Assembly: GCF_013201645.1 (NCBI RefSeq)
Contig: NZ_CP053842.1
Span: 682,001-746,000 of the forward strand
Length of the DNA: 64,000 nucleotides
Origin: Campylobacter corcagiensis
GTDB taxonomy: Bacteria; Campylobacterota; Campylobacteria; Campylobacterales; Campylobacteraceae
Reading direction: 5' to 3'
Part shown: positions 17,236-25,839 of the stretch, in pieces
Position numbering within the stretch: position 1 is the first letter of the stretch
How the letters are laid out: each line of letters starts with the position of its first letter
The notes under the pieces: generated by a model
The model's database searches: none
The model's input: the letters and a program-made list of their open reading frames with translations, nothing else
What the model was told of the DNA's origin: nothing
Made by a program: the position numbers and the translations under genes

Positions 17236-18552
17236 ATGCTAACACCAAGACAGATTGTTGCTAAACTAGATGAGTATGTTATAGGGCAAAGTGAGGCTAA
17301 AAAAGTCATCGCTGTAGCACTTCGTAACAGGTATCGCCGAATGAAACTTGATGATGATATAAAAGATGAGGTAATTCCTAAAAATATCCTTATGATAGGT
17401 TCAACTGGCGTTGGTAAAACTGAGATAGCTAGACGACTTTCAAAGCTTTTTGGTCTTCCTTTTGTGAAGGTTGAAGCTAGTAAATACACTGAAGTTGGCT
17501 TTGTGGGGCGTGATGTTGAGAGTATGGTTAGAGATTTAGCTGTAGCGGCCTTAAATTTGGTAAAAAATGAAGAGATAGAAAAAAGTAGTGAAAAAATAGA
17601 CTTTGAAGTTGAGAAAATCATTCTTGAAAAACTCCTTCCGCCACTTCCAAAAGGTGCTAGTGATGAAAAGCTAAGTGATTATGAAAAAAGCTTTGAAAAA
17701 ATGAGACAAAGGCTTAAAAGTGGGGCTTTAGATGATCTAAATATTGACATAGAAGTCAATCAAAACATGCTTGATACTAATCCAAATTTACCACCAGAGA
17801 TGCAAAATATGCAAGAAAGTTTTGTAAAAATTATCGGTGTTGCTAATAAAAAGGTCAAAAAGAATTTAAAAGTAAAAGATGCTAAAACTGTCCTTAGAAG
17901 CGAGGCTAGTGAGAAAATTTTGGATATGGAAGCTATAAAAACTGAAGCTATGAGAAGAGCAAGAGATGAGGGAATTATTTTTATAGATGAGATTGATAAG
18001 GTGGCTGTTGGAAATGGAGCAAGGCAGGGTGATCCTAGCAAAGAAGGTGTTCAAAGAGACCTGCTTCCAATAGTTGAAGGAAGTAGCGTTGCAACAAAAT
18101 ATGGCACACTTGATACTGATCATATCCTTTTTATCGCTGCTGGGGCGTTTCATATGAGTAAGCCAAGTGATTTAATACCTGAATTACAAGGGCGTTTCCC
18201 ACTTAGAGTGGAACTTGATAGTTTAGATGAAAATGCACTTTTTGAAATCCTTACAAAGCCTAAAAACTCACTTCTTAAGCAGTACACCGCACTTTTAAAA
18301 ACTGAAAATGTTAACTTAGAATTTAGCCAAGATGGTATAAAAGAGATCTCTAAAATAGCTGCTAATACTAACGAAAATATCGAAGACATAGGAGCTAGAA
18401 GACTTCATACCGTGCTTGAAAAAGTAATGGAAGATATTAGCTATGAAGCAGATAGTTATAGTGGTCAAACTGTGAAAATAGACGCTGATTATGTAAAACA
18501 AAAAGTTGGCGAAATTTCAAAAGATGTTGATTTGGCAAGGTATATTCTTTGA
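17236..18552 (+). CDS. hslU: HslU ATPase subunit of the HslUV protease
   Basis: This is a 438-residue AAA+ unfoldase. It has LTPRQIVAKLDEYVIGQ at the start, Walker A GSTGVGKTEIARRL (about residues 54-67), an inserted I-domain, Walker B IIFIDEIDKVA and the sensor region ELQGRFPLRVEL. The C-terminus DLARYIL is the tail that docks into HslV. It overlaps the era start by 4 bp. Confidence 0.96.
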   Translation: MLTPRQIVAKLDEYVIGQSEAKKVIAVALRNRYRRMKLDDDIKDEVIPKNILMIGSTGVGKTEIARRLSKLFGLPFVKVEASKYTEVGFVGRDVESMVRDLAVAALNLVKNEEIEKSSEKIDFEVEKIILEKLLPPLPKGASDEKLSDYEKSFEKMRQRLKSGALDDLNIDIEVNQNMLDTNPNLPPEMQNMQESFVKIIGVANKKVKKNLKVKDAKTVLRSEASEKILDMEAIKTEAMRRARDEGIIFIDEIDKVAVGNGARQGDPSKEGVQRDLLPIVEGSSVATKYGTLDTDHILFIAAGAFHMSKPSDLIPELQGRFPLRVELDSLDENALFEILTKPKNSLLKQYTALLKTENVNLEFSQDGIKEISKIAANTNENIEDIGARRLHTVLEKVMEDISYEADSYSGQTVKIDADYVKQKVGEISKDVDLARYIL

Positions 18553-19427
18553 AATCCTCAAGAAGTGGTTTTGTTTCGCTAATTGGTAGAACAAATGCTG
18601 GCAAAAGTAGCCTAATAAATTTTTTATTAGGCGAAAAACTCTCTATGGTCTCTCATAAGCAAAACGCCACTCGCCGTAAAATTAACGCTATTGTGATGAA
18701 TGGCGATGATCAAATCATCTTTATAGATACCCCAGGCCTACATGAAAGCTCTAAAGTGATGAATAAGCTTATGATTGATGTGGCACTAAAAAGCATGGGA
18801 GATGCAGATTTAGTGCTATTTTTAGCTAGCGTTCATGATTCTACACAAAATTATGAAAAATTTCTAAATTTAAAACGCTCTGTTGGTCATATTTTAGTTT
18901 TAACTAAAATTGATGAAGTTGATGATAAAAAACTAGCAAATAAACTTATGGAATACTCTAAATTTAGTAAAGAATTTATCTCTCTTGTGCCAGTTTCTAT
19001 CAAAAAAAATATATGTAAAAAAGCACTCCTTGATGAAATTTCAAAAAATTTACCACTTCATCCACACTACTATGATAAAGAACTTATTAGCACTACAAAT
19101 ACAAAAGATATATATAGGGATTTGATACTTGAAGGGGTATTTGACTCGGTAAGTAGTGAAATTCCTTACTGCACTGATGTGATTGTAGAAAGAGTTGAAG
19201 AAAGAGATGATATTGTTAAAATTTATGCCAAAATTATTACTGATAATAACCACCATAAAAAAATCTTGATCGGTAAAGGCGGAGAGACGATAAAACGCAT
19301 AGGAATTAGATCAAAAAAACTCATTTCAGAATTTACTAAGGTTAAAATTTTTGTCAAACTGGAAGTAATAGTTAAAAAAGGATGGAATTTAGACGAAAAC
19401 AGTGTAAAAGAGCATTTTATATATTGA
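18549..19427 (+). CDS. era: GTPase Era
   Basis: This is a 292-residue Ras-like GTPase for 16S rRNA maturation and 30S assembly. It has G1 GRTNAGKSSL, G3 DTPG, G4 LTKID and a C-terminal KH domain with GKGGETIKRIG. GRTNAGKSS differs slightly from the more usual GRPNVGKST. It starts with TTG overlapping the hslU stop. The pilus operon follows after 58 bp of AT-rich DNA. Confidence 0.93.
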   Translation: MKSSRSGFVSLIGRTNAGKSSLINFLLGEKLSMVSHKQNATRRKINAIVMNGDDQIIFIDTPGLHESSKVMNKLMIDVALKSMGDADLVLFLASVHDSTQNYEKFLNLKRSVGHILVLTKIDEVDDKKLANKLMEYSKFSKEFISLVPVSIKKNICKKALLDEISKNLPLHPHYYDKELISTTNTKDIYRDLILEGVFDSVSSEIPYCTDVIVERVEERDDIVKIYAKIITDNNHHKKILIGKGGETIKRIGIRSKKLISEFTKVKIFVKLEVIVKKGWNLDENSVKEHFIY

Positions 19428-19451
19428 CTTTTTTTTAAAATTTATTTAAAC

Positions 19452-19457
19452 TATAGT
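19452..19457 (+). promoter_or_regulatory. Candidate -10 (TATAGT) for the pilus/transformation operon
   Basis: TATAGT sits 29 nt before the first gene of the operon, after a long T-run. A TTGACT box at 19424-19429 is 22 nt away, too far to be a standard -35. Confidence 0.35.
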
Positions 19458-19485
19458 ATTTAAAATTTACTTTAAGTGAGGGGAT

Positions 19486-21024
19486 ATGGCTAAGAGATCA
19501 AAAAAGAAGGGTGGCATTCCTATAGTTGCTATAAATAGGGCAACCGAAAATACCTTTGTTCTTGACGATAATATCATCAACAATTATGAAATGTCCAAAA
19601 GGGGTGGAAGAAAAGAGTTTTTTATTACCTATATTCCATATAGAGACATAGTTACGACAAATGTTGAAATAAATAGGGCAACACCAGATAATGAAATAGC
19701 AGACGCTATAACGATAAAAACTTATGAGGATTTATCACTTGATCCAGGTGATGATTATAAAATAACGTACTTAGAAGTGCCAGCAAATAGTAATGATAGT
19801 AGATATTACAATGTTTTTGCTATTAATAACACCCTACTTAGTGGGGACTTAGAGCCAATAGCTAATCACACTAGATATATTGATTATGTTGCAAAAGCTC
19901 CTTTTTTGATGAGTGCTTTATATAAGAGAAATATTGTTGTACCATCTGGGGTTGATTGTTTTGTTTATTTGCAAAAAGATGATGCATTTTTAACAATTTA
20001 TCAAAATGGAGAGTATTTTGACTCAAGATCTCTTAGGTATAATCTAAAATTTATACATGATAAATACACTGAACTTACAGGCAATAGAGTTCCAGAACAA
20101 GAGTTTTATGATGATTTATCTAGAAATGGTGCAAATATTTCTAACGATCCAGTTTCTAGAGATTTTATGATACAAATTTTTGATGACATGATATTTTATA
20201 TAGGTGATATAACTAATAGCATATCTAAAATTAACAATATTAAGATCGATAATATGTATTTTGGTACTGATATAGGAGATATACCAGGTATAGAGGTTTT
20301 CATACAAGATAGACTCGGTTTAAACTACAAGGCTTTTGATTTTTCTATTGCTATAAATCAGAAAGATTTTGATTTAACACAGCTTGATGTTCTTATGATG
20401 CTTATGGCTCAAGAGTATATCTTAAATAAGGATGATTCATATAACTATACACCATATGGTCGTCCACCTGCTCTTAACCAGAGGGAGAGTGGAAAACTTC
20501 TTGGAATTTGTGCGCTTGCCTTTATTGCTGCTATGGCTTATCCGATTTACCAGTATGGATATGGATTTTATAATCAAAAAGTAGCAGAAAAAACAGAAAA
20601 AGAGTTTGCCATAAAAGATGCAGAAAGAAATAGAGTTAGAAATACTTTAGCAGATCTTCAACAACAAATTGATGATACTGTTAAGAAATTCGAAGAACAA
20701 AATGGAATTCTTACTAAAAGAGTAGAGACTCTTGATGCAATGTTTGATAAAAAAGTAAACTATCCTTTAAGAAGTAAAGCTGTTTATGATATATCAGGCA
20801 TGGTCAATTCTAATGAAGGTATGCTTACTAGGATTGAGTCAAATGATGAAAATATGACTTTCTCCGTAAGGACAGAAACAGAGAAAAAAATGACAGAACT
20901 CCTTAAAAATATAAGCAATACCGATGGTTATTCAGTCGATACTAAATCGATTATTTTAGATGAAAATAATGCTACAGTTGCATATGAGAGTAATGTTAGT
21001 GTTAATGTGGAGGTTGTTAGATGA
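19486..21024 (+). CDS. MshI-like pilus assembly protein (PilM-type domain joined to PilN-type domain)
   Basis: This is a 512-residue protein. Residues about 1-330 are soluble and look like a divergent PilM/MshI actin-fold. One membrane helix (about 336-355, ICALAFIAAMAYPIYQYGYG) follows, then a coiled coil (about 356-420) and a small periplasmic alpha/beta end, the PilN layout. It would sit at the inner face of the membrane as the platform of a type IV pilus-like machine. It leads a nine-gene operon in MSHA order and overlaps the next gene by 4 bp. The N-terminal domain is divergent enough that the PilM call rests mainly on position and layout. Confidence 0.6.
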   Translation: MAKRSKKKGGIPIVAINRATENTFVLDDNIINNYEMSKRGGRKEFFITYIPYRDIVTTNVEINRATPDNEIADAITIKTYEDLSLDPGDDYKITYLEVPANSNDSRYYNVFAINNTLLSGDLEPIANHTRYIDYVAKAPFLMSALYKRNIVVPSGVDCFVYLQKDDAFLTIYQNGEYFDSRSLRYNLKFIHDKYTELTGNRVPEQEFYDDLSRNGANISNDPVSRDFMIQIFDDMIFYIGDITNSISKINNIKIDNMYFGTDIGDIPGIEVFIQDRLGLNYKAFDFSIAINQKDFDLTQLDVLMMLMAQEYILNKDDSYNYTPYGRPPALNQRESGKLLGICALAFIAAMAYPIYQYGYGFYNQKVAEKTEKEFAIKDAERNRVRNTLADLQQQIDDTVKKFEEQNGILTKRVETLDAMFDKKVNYPLRSKAVYDISGMVNSNEGMLTRIESNDENMTFSVRTETEKKMTELLKNISNTDGYSVDTKSIILDENNATVAYESNVSVNVEVVR

Positions 21025-21668
21025 GAAAGCAAGGAATATTAGATAAACTTGATGCCTACCTTATTGAAAGAGGTGCAAGTGGTGCTCAAGTAGTAAAAAT
21101 TGGTGCGGCATTATTTGTTGCTCTTATAGTTTATCTTGGGGTTTTTCCATATGCTGAGAGTTATTTTAATGAAAACGAAACAAGGCTTAATACTGCTGTT
21201 AAAAATTTAAATGAAGCAAATAATTATCTTAGAACAAAAAATGATTCAACAATTGCAACTTTTCAAAACGATCTTGCAAATGAGCAAAGAAAGCTAGATG
21301 ATGCAATAGCTGAGAATGACTATATTGACTCAAAACTTAAAGAAATTTCTGTACTTACTTATAATGAGCAAAATTGGGCTGATTTTCTTGATTCGCTTAC
21401 CACATTTGCTAAAGAACATGATGTTAAAATTTATAAGATAACAAGTGATGTAGTTAAAGATGTTGTTTTACAAAAGGTTCAACCTATGCTAAATATATCT
21501 ATTGTTGGTGAGGGGAACTTCCATAGTATGCTAAAATATATTAACTCTATAGAGGAATCAAAAATGGTTGTGGATGTAAATGGTCTTGAGATGAATGCTA
21601 CAACAAAAGATGGTAAAAGCATAGGTAGTAATATTAAAATTTCAGTATGGGGGATGAAGTATAGATGA
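21021..21668 (+). CDS. PilO/MshJ-like inner-membrane alignment protein
   Basis: This is a 215-residue bitopic protein with a short cytosolic start, a membrane helix at about 28-46 (ALFVALIVYLGVFPYAE), a periplasmic coiled coil to about residue 105 and a small ferredoxin-like domain. This is the PilO/MshJ design, which links the platform to the secretin through PilN and PilP. ATGA overlaps exist at both ends of the gene. Confidence 0.65.
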   Translation: MRKQGILDKLDAYLIERGASGAQVVKIGAALFVALIVYLGVFPYAESYFNENETRLNTAVKNLNEANNYLRTKNDSTIATFQNDLANEQRKLDDAIAENDYIDSKLKEISVLTYNEQNWADFLDSLTTFAKEHDVKIYKITSDVVKDVVLQKVQPMLNISIVGEGNFHSMLKYINSIEESKMVVDVNGLEMNATTKDGKSIGSNIKISVWGMKYR

Positions 21669-22054
21669 AAAGAGGCATTTTATTATTTATATCTTTAGTT
21701 GGATCTATGTTTGCACAGCCAGATACATCTAGGTATGACGAGAGATTTAATATGCTTAGTCAAAAAAGAGTGGGTTTGAGTGACCAGCAGATTATATCTT
21801 TACATAACCCATTTTCTCCTGCAAAAGATGAGGTTGTTAAAGATGTTTCACCTGATGAACTTATTGGTAAAGATTTGACAGCTATTATAGGTGATAGAGT
21901 TAGAATTAACAATGAGTGGTATACACTTGGTGATAATATTGGTTCTTTTAAAATTTTATCTCTTAGTGGCGATGGTGTTTTGTTGGAAAATGAGAGTGGT
22001 AAACTAGAATTAAAACTAAACAAAGGAAATAAAAATGTTATTATCAAATATTAG
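21665..22054 (+). CDS. ctsR: PilP/MshK-like periplasmic protein (CtsR position)
   Basis: This is a 129-residue exported protein. A signal peptide ends near MFAQPD, and a flexible linker with HNPFSP leads to a compact beta domain (DLTAIIGDRVRINNEWYTLGD) like the PilP/GspC homology region that docks on secretins. It lies directly before the secretin, as mshK precedes mshL and ctsR precedes ctsD. The symbol rests on gene order and is tentative. Confidence 0.55.
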   Translation: MKRGILLFISLVGSMFAQPDTSRYDERFNMLSQKRVGLSDQQIISLHNPFSPAKDEVVKDVSPDELIGKDLTAIIGDRVRINNEWYTLGDNIGSFKILSLSGDGVLLENESGKLELKLNKGNKNVIIKY

Positions 22055-23617
22055 TAAAAAACTTACCTTAGCACTAGTGTTGAGCCTCAGTGCTAGTTCG
22101 CTGTGTGCTTCTGTATGTGACAGAAGAGCATTTAATATATCTGTTACAGATTCGGTTACAATTAATGATATCTTAATTCAACTTTCAGATACTTGTAAAT
22201 TTAGTATAGTTGCAAAAGATGCTGTTGCAGCTGGTGAGCTTAATAAAGAAATAGTAGGTGTTAGTATAAAAGATATGTCTTTAAGGGAGGTATTTAATGT
22301 TCTTATAAGTCAAAATAATATGGAATATAAGTACATAAATAATGTCCTTCAGGTATCAGCACTTCAAACTAAAACTTTTAGACTTGACTATATTAAGGCT
22401 GTTAGAGAGGGAACTGCAAACCTAAAAGCTTCAACTGATTCTAGTCCATATGAGTTTGACGATGAAAGAAATAACGAGACAATGGAGGATAATGCCATTA
22501 GAGCAAGTGAGAAGTTTAGTTTTTGGGAGACATTGAGTGATGAGATAACTCTCATTATGAATAATGGTACAGAAAACTATGTAGCTGTAGCACCAATTAT
22601 AAATGAAAATGCTGGGCTTGTAACTGTAACTGCAACTAAATCTCAATTAAATAGAGTTCAAAATTATATAGATGGTATGCAAAGTAGGCTTAAACAACAA
22701 GTTATACTTGATGTATCTATTATAGCAGTTGATATGTCAAATAGCTATAGCAAGGGTATTGATTGGTCTCAGTTTAAACTTGGATTTGATACATATCTTG
22801 ATTATAGTAAAAATCATTTATCAGTAATGGGTACTGATGAGAATAAAAAATTTATAATGTAAGATATGATGAGAGTGGTAGAGTTATTCCTTGGAATGAC
22901 CCAAACAACTCTTGGTTAAATAGAAAAGGAATAAATTCTCTAAAAAACTCTTTTAGTACAACACCAGGCGATGGCTTTGTTATAGGTGCAGGTCTTAACT
23001 TTAATATAGCTGGTATGATAAACTTTTTAGAAATGAGTGGAAAAACAAAAACTGTTTCTAGCCCAAAAGTTATGACTCTTAATAATCAACCAGCTATTAT
23101 AACTGTTGGTAATGTTATCAATTATATCCTATCTTCAAATAGTGTTACATCTGATAGTGTATCAACAGAGGATAATGAGCAGTATTCATCATTTATTGGT
23201 GTTCTTTTAAATATAACTCCTACGATTGCTGATGATGGCAAGATTATGCTTAGAATAAATCCATCTTTAAGTGATTTTAAATATCCAGGCGATGATACCA
23301 AAGAAGCGTCTGATAATAGAAAAAAAGCTCCTGATACAATAGAGAAGAAGATTTCAACTGTTGTCACTGCAAATAGTGGAGATACTGTAATACTTGGTGG
23401 TTTGATTGAGCAGAAAAAAGGAAAAGATGGTACAAGTGTGCCAGTTCTTAGTTCTATACCATTGGTAGGAAATTTGTTTAAAAGTACTAGTGATGTTTTA
23501 AGAGTAACAGAACTTGTCTTTATTATAACTCCAAGGTTGGTTAACGATACTTCAAGACCTATTGGTGACTCTTTAAAAGAGCTTGGCTTTTCTAAATCTT
23601 TATATACATATGAGTAA
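22035..23617 (+). pseudogene. ctsD: MshL/CtsD-like outer-membrane secretin, frameshifted at an A6 tract
   Basis: Two pieces form one secretin of about 527 residues. Piece one (22035-22862) has a signal peptide, an STN-like domain (ILIQLSDTCKFSIVAKDAV) and an N-domain. It stops after GTDENKKFIM. Piece two continues in another frame as NVRYDESGRVIPWND and carries the secretin core: VSSPKVMTLNNQPA, VLLNITPTI and the closing GDTVILGGLI...PLVGNLFK. Adding one A at 22845-22850 restores one frame (ENKKIYNVRYDE). The pore would pass the pilus or DNA. An intact operon around it argues against old decay, so a base-call error or slippage is likely. The 5' end overlaps the PilP-like gene by 20 bp. Confidence 0.85.
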
Positions 23618-24431
23618 TAATTATACTGCTATAAAAGATATATTTATCGAGACTGACGATGTCAAAGATTTTGTTAATCTCGATAAATCAACTTTGGCTT
23701 ATCATAAAATTTTAAGTGCACTGCAAAAACCACTTAAACTTATACTTTTTTATGGTAAGCCTGGTACTGGTAAAACTTTTTTGCTGTGTAAGATTAAAGA
23801 GGATTTGGAAAAAAAACTAGATGTTGTATTTTTTCCACAACCTTTTTTTGATGAAAAAGAGTTTTTTTCAGAAATGTATTTTCAAATCTTTGGACAATAT
23901 GGAGATGTTGATGGTTATGAGAGCTTTATAAGACTATATAGGGATTATCTTGTTGATAAAAAAGATAGTGGTAGTCCAAAACAGGTAGTTATACTTCTCG
24001 ATGAGGCTCAGTTATATCCACCTAATTTAATAGAAAAAATTCGTTTTTTGGCTGACACAAGACTTTTTAAAATTCTCTTTACAGTTCATAAAACAGATGA
24101 AGAGGATACATTGGCAAAAGACTACTTTAAGACGAGAATTTGGTCGAGTATTGAACTTCCAAATTCTACTCTTAATGAGCTAAAATTATATATTGAAAAA
24201 AAACTTATGTTTCATAATTTTCATCAGTATTATTATATGTATAATGATGAAAATTTTAATATCATTTATCATCTTACAGATGGTAATTTAAGGAATTTAA
24301 ATAAACTGCTTTTTAAAATTTATGAGCTTTGTGAATATTATGAAGAGAATAAACCAACAGAAATTGGTGCAACTCTAAACCAAAAGCTTATAGAGATGGC
24401 AGCAATTAGTGCAGGACTTATAGATGCTTGA
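23610..24431 (+). CDS. ctsP: AAA ATPase of the ExeA/MshM type (CtsP position)
   Basis: This is a 273-residue cytosolic AAA protein with Walker A YGKPGTGKTFLL and Walker B VVILLDEAQLYPP, typical of ExeA/MshM, plus a helical C-terminal domain with LTDGNLRNLNKLLFK. In C. jejuni the nucleotide-binding protein CtsP occupies this place and is needed for transformation. ATG 23610 overlaps the secretin stop by 8 bp, and an earlier ATG-led extension into the secretin gene is unlikely. Confidence 0.75.
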   Translation: MSNNYTAIKDIFIETDDVKDFVNLDKSTLAYHKILSALQKPLKLILFYGKPGTGKTFLLCKIKEDLEKKLDVVFFPQPFFDEKEFFSEMYFQIFGQYGDVDGYESFIRLYRDYLVDKKDSGSPKQVVILLDEAQLYPPNLIEKIRFLADTRLFKILFTVHKTDEEDTLAKDYFKTRIWSSIELPNSTLNELKLYIEKKLMFHNFHQYYYMYNDENFNIIYHLTDGNLRNLNKLLFKIYELCEYYEENKPTEIGATLNQKLIEMAAISAGLIDA

Positions 24432-25299
24432 ACATTTTGAAGTTGTAGAACTTGAACAAAAATGGAAACAATATAAAGAAGGAAGTAAGAAGTTTCCTTT
24501 GGTTTTTAAATTTGACAAGGTTGTTTTTTTACTTTTGACATCTGTAGCTGTAGGTGCTATATGTTGGCTGTTTTTTAGAACTAATAATAGTACTGATTTA
24601 TCAAATCTTGAAAAAAATATAACTTCCACAACAATTATAAAAAAAGAAGAGATTGCAAAAGTTTCTGATAATTTGGAAGTTCTTGGTAATAATAATATTG
24701 ATAATAATGAAGAAATAGCCCCAGTAGTTAACTTACCAAATAGAGGTGGCTTAAAGTTTAATGAGATAGGAGTTGATGTTAGTGTTGATTCTGGTGGATT
24801 TTCTATCAATAACTCATATGACTCAACAACTTCTGGGATAGTTGATGATAGACAATCTTTTACTGCCATACCAAAGGATGAAATTATTGATTTTGGTAAA
24901 CCACCAACATCTCCTAAAGTAGCATCAAACATAGAAAATAAAACTCCTGCTAGATCTAGTAGCGACAATAGAGGAAAGATTAAAATTCAAACATCTAATC
25001 TTAAAACTGATAAAAGCAGTTTAGAGAGTAAATTTTACTCTACTGGAAATATTATGTACTCTCTTAGTATAAGTGAGAATGCTTATAGTAAAAAGAACTA
25101 TGATGAAGCAATAAAATGGGCACTTATTTCAAATGAAGTTGATAAAAATAGTGCTCAAAGTTGGATACTGTTTGCTAAAGCTAACTATAAAAAAGGCAAT
25201 AAACAAGATGCTCTTATAGCTCTTGAAAGTTTTAATGCCAAAAGGCAAAACCCTGAAGTTCAAGCAGTTATAAATCAGATAAAAGCAGGAACTTTATGA
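24424..25299 (+). CDS. MshN-like bitopic protein with C-terminal TPR repeats
   Basis: This is a 291-residue protein with a cytosolic start of about 35 residues, one membrane helix (VVFLLLTSVAVGAICWLFF), a long low-complexity Asn/Ser-rich periplasmic linker and a TPR-like end (AYSKKNYDEAIKWAL; NSAQSWILFAKANYKKG). This is the MshN architecture, and in C. jejuni the small inner-membrane partner of CtsP lies at this point. It overlaps both neighbours by 4-8 bp. Confidence 0.6.
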   Translation: MLEHFEVVELEQKWKQYKEGSKKFPLVFKFDKVVFLLLTSVAVGAICWLFFRTNNSTDLSNLEKNITSTTIIKKEEIAKVSDNLEVLGNNNIDNNEEIAPVVNLPNRGGLKFNEIGVDVSVDSGGFSINNSYDSTTSGIVDDRQSFTAIPKDEIIDFGKPPTSPKVASNIENKTPARSSSDNRGKIKIQTSNLKTDKSSLESKFYSTGNIMYSLSISENAYSKKNYDEAIKWALISNEVDKNSAQSWILFAKANYKKGNKQDALIALESFNAKRQNPEVQAVINQIKAGTL

Positions 25300-25835
25300 G
25301 ATTTTTAGCTACTTTTATTTTGATATTTTCATATCTTTGGTCAATTGATGAGTATGATATTAAAAACTGGAATGATATTGGGCAATATAATAGAATTTGT
25401 AGCGATAATGTAAGGGAACTGTTTATTAAAAATCAAAATATTAGCATTGCAAACATATATGCAAATGCTTGTCTTAAGATGGATAAGATAAATGAACTGA
25501 TAATTCCTATGGTAATGCTTTATAGCACCAAAGATGGAAGAGAAAACTCAGCTCTTTATTCAACTATTCTTTTTCAGAAAAAAATGCTCTATTTAGCACT
25601 AGTCGATGGTGTTGATATAAGTTATATTGTAACTCCTAAAGTAAACTATATTTTATCAACTGTGTTTGATAAATTTGTAGCTAAGGATTATGTAAAAAGT
25701 GGTGATATCTATAAAATGATTCTAGGCGAAAACGAAAAATGTGATCTTTTTATTGAAGAAGTTAATGGTATTAAGCAGATGGTTATTGCCATTTACAGGG
25801 ATTCAAAGATAGTATCTATTAAAAAGTATTGGTGA
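25296..25835 (+). CDS. Exported protein of unknown function in the pilus operon
   Basis: This is a 179-residue protein with a short signal sequence (MRFLATFILIFSYLWS). The mature part is helical, with three Cys (RICSDN, NACLKM, EKCDLF) and no motif I recognise. It is an extra gene between the mshN-like and mshE-like genes with no counterpart in the classical MSHA order. The 4-bp overlap upstream and the 4-bp gap downstream make it a true operon member. It could be a pilotin or a periplasmic assembly factor, but nothing shows this. Confidence 0.6.
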   Translation: MRFLATFILIFSYLWSIDEYDIKNWNDIGQYNRICSDNVRELFIKNQNISIANIYANACLKMDKINELIIPMVMLYSTKDGRENSALYSTILFQKKMLYLALVDGVDISYIVTPKVNYILSTVFDKFVAKDYVKSGDIYKMILGENEKCDLFIEEVNGIKQMVIAIYRDSKIVSIKKYW

Positions 25836-25839
25836 AAAA

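Noticed and set aside
17196-17621. 141-codon minus-strand open frame across hslV/hslU
   Set aside because: It is the shadow of hslU; the real frame has full family motifs.
24375-24968. 197-codon minus-strand open frame
   Set aside because: Lies inside the mshN-like gene on the other strand, with Ser/Leu-rich translation and no start signals.
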